Source: Micavibrio sp. UBA5703
GTDB lineage: Bacteria > Pseudomonadota > Alphaproteobacteria > Micavibrionales > Micavibrionaceae
DNA length: 39,459 nt
Assembly (NCBI GenBank): GCA_002420015.1
Contig: DIHF01000036.1
Location: 453-39,911, forward strand
Direction of reading: 5' to 3'
The notes under the pieces were generated by a model. It worked only from the letters and a program-made list of their open reading frames with translations. It searched no databases and was not told the origin of the DNA. Shown one piece after another: positions 37,267 to 39,459 of this stretch. Position 1 is the stretch's first letter; the number at the start of each line of letters is the position of its first letter. Both the position numbers and the translations under genes were made by a program.

Positions 37267-39459
37267 CTACTCCCCGATTTTACCGTGGCATTGTTTGAAC
37301 TTCTTGCCGGAGCCGCAAGGGCAGGGAGAGTTGCGTGGCGTTTTGCCCCATGTATCGGGGTCTTGCGCGTCAAAGGGGCGGTTTTCCTGCGCTGGTTGCG
37401 CTTGTTCTCTTTCACGCATATTGCGGATGCTGCCCGATCCGAGGGTCGCGGGGTCCTGCCTTGTTTCGCGGGCTTCGGGCGGCGGCTGCATGCCGGGCAT
37501 CAAAAGATCGACGCGGTCGCCGGCTACGTTCACTTCGACATAGCTGAGCGACTGGGTGACACTTTCGCGCAGCATGTCGAGCATGGCTTCGAAAGCGGCG
37601 AAGGCTTCGGTCTTGTATTCGTTCAGCGGGTCGCGCTGGCCGAAGGCACGGAGGTTAATGCCCTGGCGCAGGTGATCGAGATTAAGGAGGTGCTCTTTCC
37701 AGTACTGGTCGAGCGTTTGCAGCAGCACGCCTTTTTCGACACGCCGCCAGAGTTCAATTCCGGTATCCGTGGCTTTTTTAGCCATTCTTTTGTCCGCGAT
37801 GTCTTTGATTCTTTCGATGATCTCCGTGTCTGCGATGCCTTCTTCCTTGGCCCATTCGTCGATGGGAAGATCAAGGGCAAGCAGCCGCATGGATTCGTTC
37901 CGTAGCGCCTCGGTGTTCCATTTTTCCGCGTAGGCCTGCGGCGGAATGGAAATGCCCACGATGTCTTCGATGATGCCGTGGCGCATGTCGCGGATCATGT
38001 CTTCGATGGTTTCGGCCTTCATGATTTCGAGGCGCTGCTCGTAAATGACTTTGCGCTGGTCGTTCATGACGTTGTCGAATTTCAGGAGATTTTTGCGGAC
38101 GTCGAAATGCATGGATTCAACTTTGGCCTGTGCCCGCTCCAACATTTTGCTTATGAGCGGGTGTTCGAGCGCCTCGCCTTCTTTGAGGCCGATCTTGCTG
38201 TTGGCAAGAAGGCTTTCAAGCTTGTCGCCCGCGAATATCCGCATCAGGTCGTCTTCAACCGAGAGAAAGAAGATGGACGCGCCGGGGTCGCCCTGACGGC
38301 CTGAGCGGCCGCGAAGCTGGTTGTCGATGCGGCGCGATTCATGGCGCTCGGTGCCGATGATGTAAAGCCCGCCCGATTCCTTGACGATTTCCTTGTCGCG
38401 GGCGATTTCGGCGCGGATTTTTTCAATCTCTTTTTTCTTTCTATCTTCGGGCCAGCTTTCGTCGACTTCCTGACGGATTCGCATTTCGGCGTTGCCGCCT
38501 AGCTGGATGTCCGTACCGCGTCCGGCCATGTTTGTGGCGATGGTGACGGCACCCGGCCTTCCGGCCTGAGCTACGATATAGGCTTCCTGCTCGTGATAGC
38601 GGGCGTTCAGGACGTTGTGAGGGACTTTTTTCTTTTTAAGCTGCTCCGCCAGCTTTTCCGATTTTTCGATGGATACCGTGCCGACGAGGACGGGTTGCTT
38701 GCGCTCATGACATTCTTTAATCAGTTCGATAACAGCTTCGTCTTTCTCGCGCAGGGATTTGAAGATCTGGTCTTCGTAGTCGCGGCGTTGGACCGGAACG
38801 TGTGTGGGGAGAGCGACGACACCGAGATTGTAAATCTCCGAAAATTCCGAGGCTTCGGTCAGTGCCGTTCCCGTCATCCCGGCCAGCTTGGGGTACAGGC
38901 GGAAATAATTCTGGAAGGTGATGGAAGCCAGTGTCTGGTTTTCGTTTTGTATCTCGACGTTTTCCTTGGCTTCGAGCGCCTGATGCAGGCCTTCCGACAG
39001 GCGGCGGCCCTCCATCATGCGGCCCGTGAATTCGTCGATCAGGATCACTTTGTTGTCCTTGACGATATAGTCCGTGTCGCGGTGAAAAAGCTTGTTGGCG
39101 CGCAAAGCCTGATTGACGTGGTGGACGAGGTTGATGTTCTGCACGTCGTACATGCCGCCTTCTTTGAGAAGGCCGGATTCTCTCAGGCGGTCTTCGATAT
39201 TGTGCATCCCGTCTTCGGTCAGGATGATGGTTCTGTGCTTTTCATCAATCTCGAAGTCGTCGCTATTGAGTTTTGGAATTATAAGTTTATCGACCTTGGA
39301 ATACAGATCGACCGAGCTTTCGGCGGGGCCGGAGATGACCAGCGGCGTTCTGGCTTCGTCGATCAGGATCGAGTCGACTTCGTCGACGATGGCGAAGTTG
39401 AACGGGCGTTGGACCATGTATTCGAGATTGAAGCGCATGTTGTCGCGCAGGTAATCGAA
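37267..39459 (-). CDS. secA: Preprotein translocase subunit SecA (N-terminus beyond window)
   Basis: The ATPase motor that drives unfolded precursors through SecYEG. About 730 C-terminal residues are present; the frame runs through the right edge (FDYLRDNMRFNLEYMVQ), so the first ~170 residues, including Walker A, are missing. Seen: Walker B region AIVDEVDSILIDEARTPL, cross-linking domain, GMTGTALTEASEF, the second nucleotide fold with ATNMAGRGTDIQLGGNAE and RRIDNQLRGRSGRQGDPG, the helical scaffold and wing, and the C-terminal zinc-binding SEC-C motif CPCGSGKKFKQCHG, which binds SecB. An Arg/Gln-rich linker (REREQAQPAQENRP) precedes it. The intact tail suggests a SecB-dependent export system. 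Confidence 0.97.
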   Translation of the reverse strand, partial: FDYLRDNMRFNLEYMVQRPFNFAIVDEVDSILIDEARTPLVISGPAESSVDLYSKVDKLIIPKLNSDDFEIDEKHRTIILTEDGMHNIEDRLRESGLLKEGGMYDVQNINLVHHVNQALRANKLFHRDTDYIVKDNKVILIDEFTGRMMEGRRLSEGLHQALEAKENVEIQNENQTLASITFQNYFRLYPKLAGMTGTALTEASEFSEIYNLGVVALPTHVPVQRRDYEDQIFKSLREKDEAVIELIKECHERKQPVLVGTVSIEKSEKLAEQLKKKKVPHNVLNARYHEQEAYIVAQAGRPGAVTIATNMAGRGTDIQLGGNAEMRIRQEVDESWPEDRKKKEIEKIRAEIARDKEIVKESGGLYIIGTERHESRRIDNQLRGRSGRQGDPGASIFFLSVEDDLMRIFAGDKLESLLANSKIGLKEGEALEHPLISKMLERAQAKVESMHFDVRKNLLKFDNVMNDQRKVIYEQRLEIMKAETIEDMIRDMRHGIIEDIVGISIPPQAYAEKWNTEALRNESMRLLALDLPIDEWAKEEGIADTEIIERIKDIADKRMAKKATDTGIELWRRVEKGVLLQTLDQYWKEHLLNLDHLRQGINLRAFGQRDPLNEYKTEAFAAFEAMLDMLRESVTQSLSYVEVNVAGDRVDLLMPGMQPPPEARETRQDPATLGSGSIRNMREREQAQPAQENRPFDAQDPDTWGKTPRNSPCPCGSGKKFKQCHGKIGE

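Noticed and set aside
1..39459. CRISPR arrays, tRNA and rRNA genes
   Set aside because: No regularly spaced direct repeats, no cloverleaf-like segments and no rRNA-like sequence were seen in the intergenic regions; the palindromes are dispersed and inverted, not arrayed.

Overview
The window is a piece of an alphaproteobacterial chromosome of moderate G+C. Nearly every gene is a core housekeeping gene. The taxonomic call rests on several things together: an RpoH-type sigma factor with the RpoH box, a CarD regulator, aerobic-type cobaltochelatase subunits CobS and CobT with a DnaJ-domain gene and a bolA gene beside cobS, an RHH_4-type small regulator, and the order accA-xerD-(secreted protein)-aroK-aroB-CorC. 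A free-living, aerobic Rhodospirillales- or Micavibrio-like bacterium would fit, but I cannot name the genus from sequence alone. I found no rRNA, tRNA, CRISPR array, transposase, integron or phage gene.

Layout. 1-4.0 kb is an assimilatory sulfate block on the minus strand: sulfite reductase hemoprotein, siroheme dehydrogenase/chelatase, APS/PAPS reductase, uroporphyrinogen-III methyltransferase, then a ferredoxin-NADP reductase cut by the window edge. 4.1-5.3 kb holds an HPt protein, a CheY-like receiver and a second receiver facing them. 5.4-11.8 kb holds pgk, a secreted SNase-like protein divergent from an M48 lipoprotein protease, rpoH, a metallophosphoesterase-fold protein without most metal ligands, and carD. 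12.1-19.5 kb holds an unknown gene, an LD-carboxypeptidase, a DHH phosphoesterase, clpX, sufE, a secreted protein, hisS and a small lipoprotein. 19.5-25.8 kb is the cobT ... cobS-dnaJ-bolA region, interrupted between cobT and cobS by a repeat-rich, gene-poor stretch carrying an unknown small gene and a sulfotransferase. 25.9-33.5 kb holds an RHH regulator, accA, xerD, a two-gene envelope unit, aroK-aroB and a CorC-like membrane protein. 33.7-39.5 kb holds an aldo/keto reductase, an FAD oxidoreductase, two small unknown genes, an alpha/beta hydrolase and most of secA, which runs off the right edge.

The most distinctive signal is a population of imperfect palindromic repeats, about eleven copies or half copies in 39 kb. 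Their sequences differ but most share ends of the form (C/T)GTCA(T/C)... and ...ATGACG. Most sit between genes, but three lie in frame inside coding sequence: the C-terminus of the methyltransferase, the signal-peptide region of a secreted protein, and the interior of CobT. This resembles the protein-invading palindromic elements known from Rickettsia. Two other points stand out: an AT-rich central block inside otherwise GC-rich hisS, suggesting intragenic recombination, and the apparently inactive phosphatase-fold protein beside rpoH.
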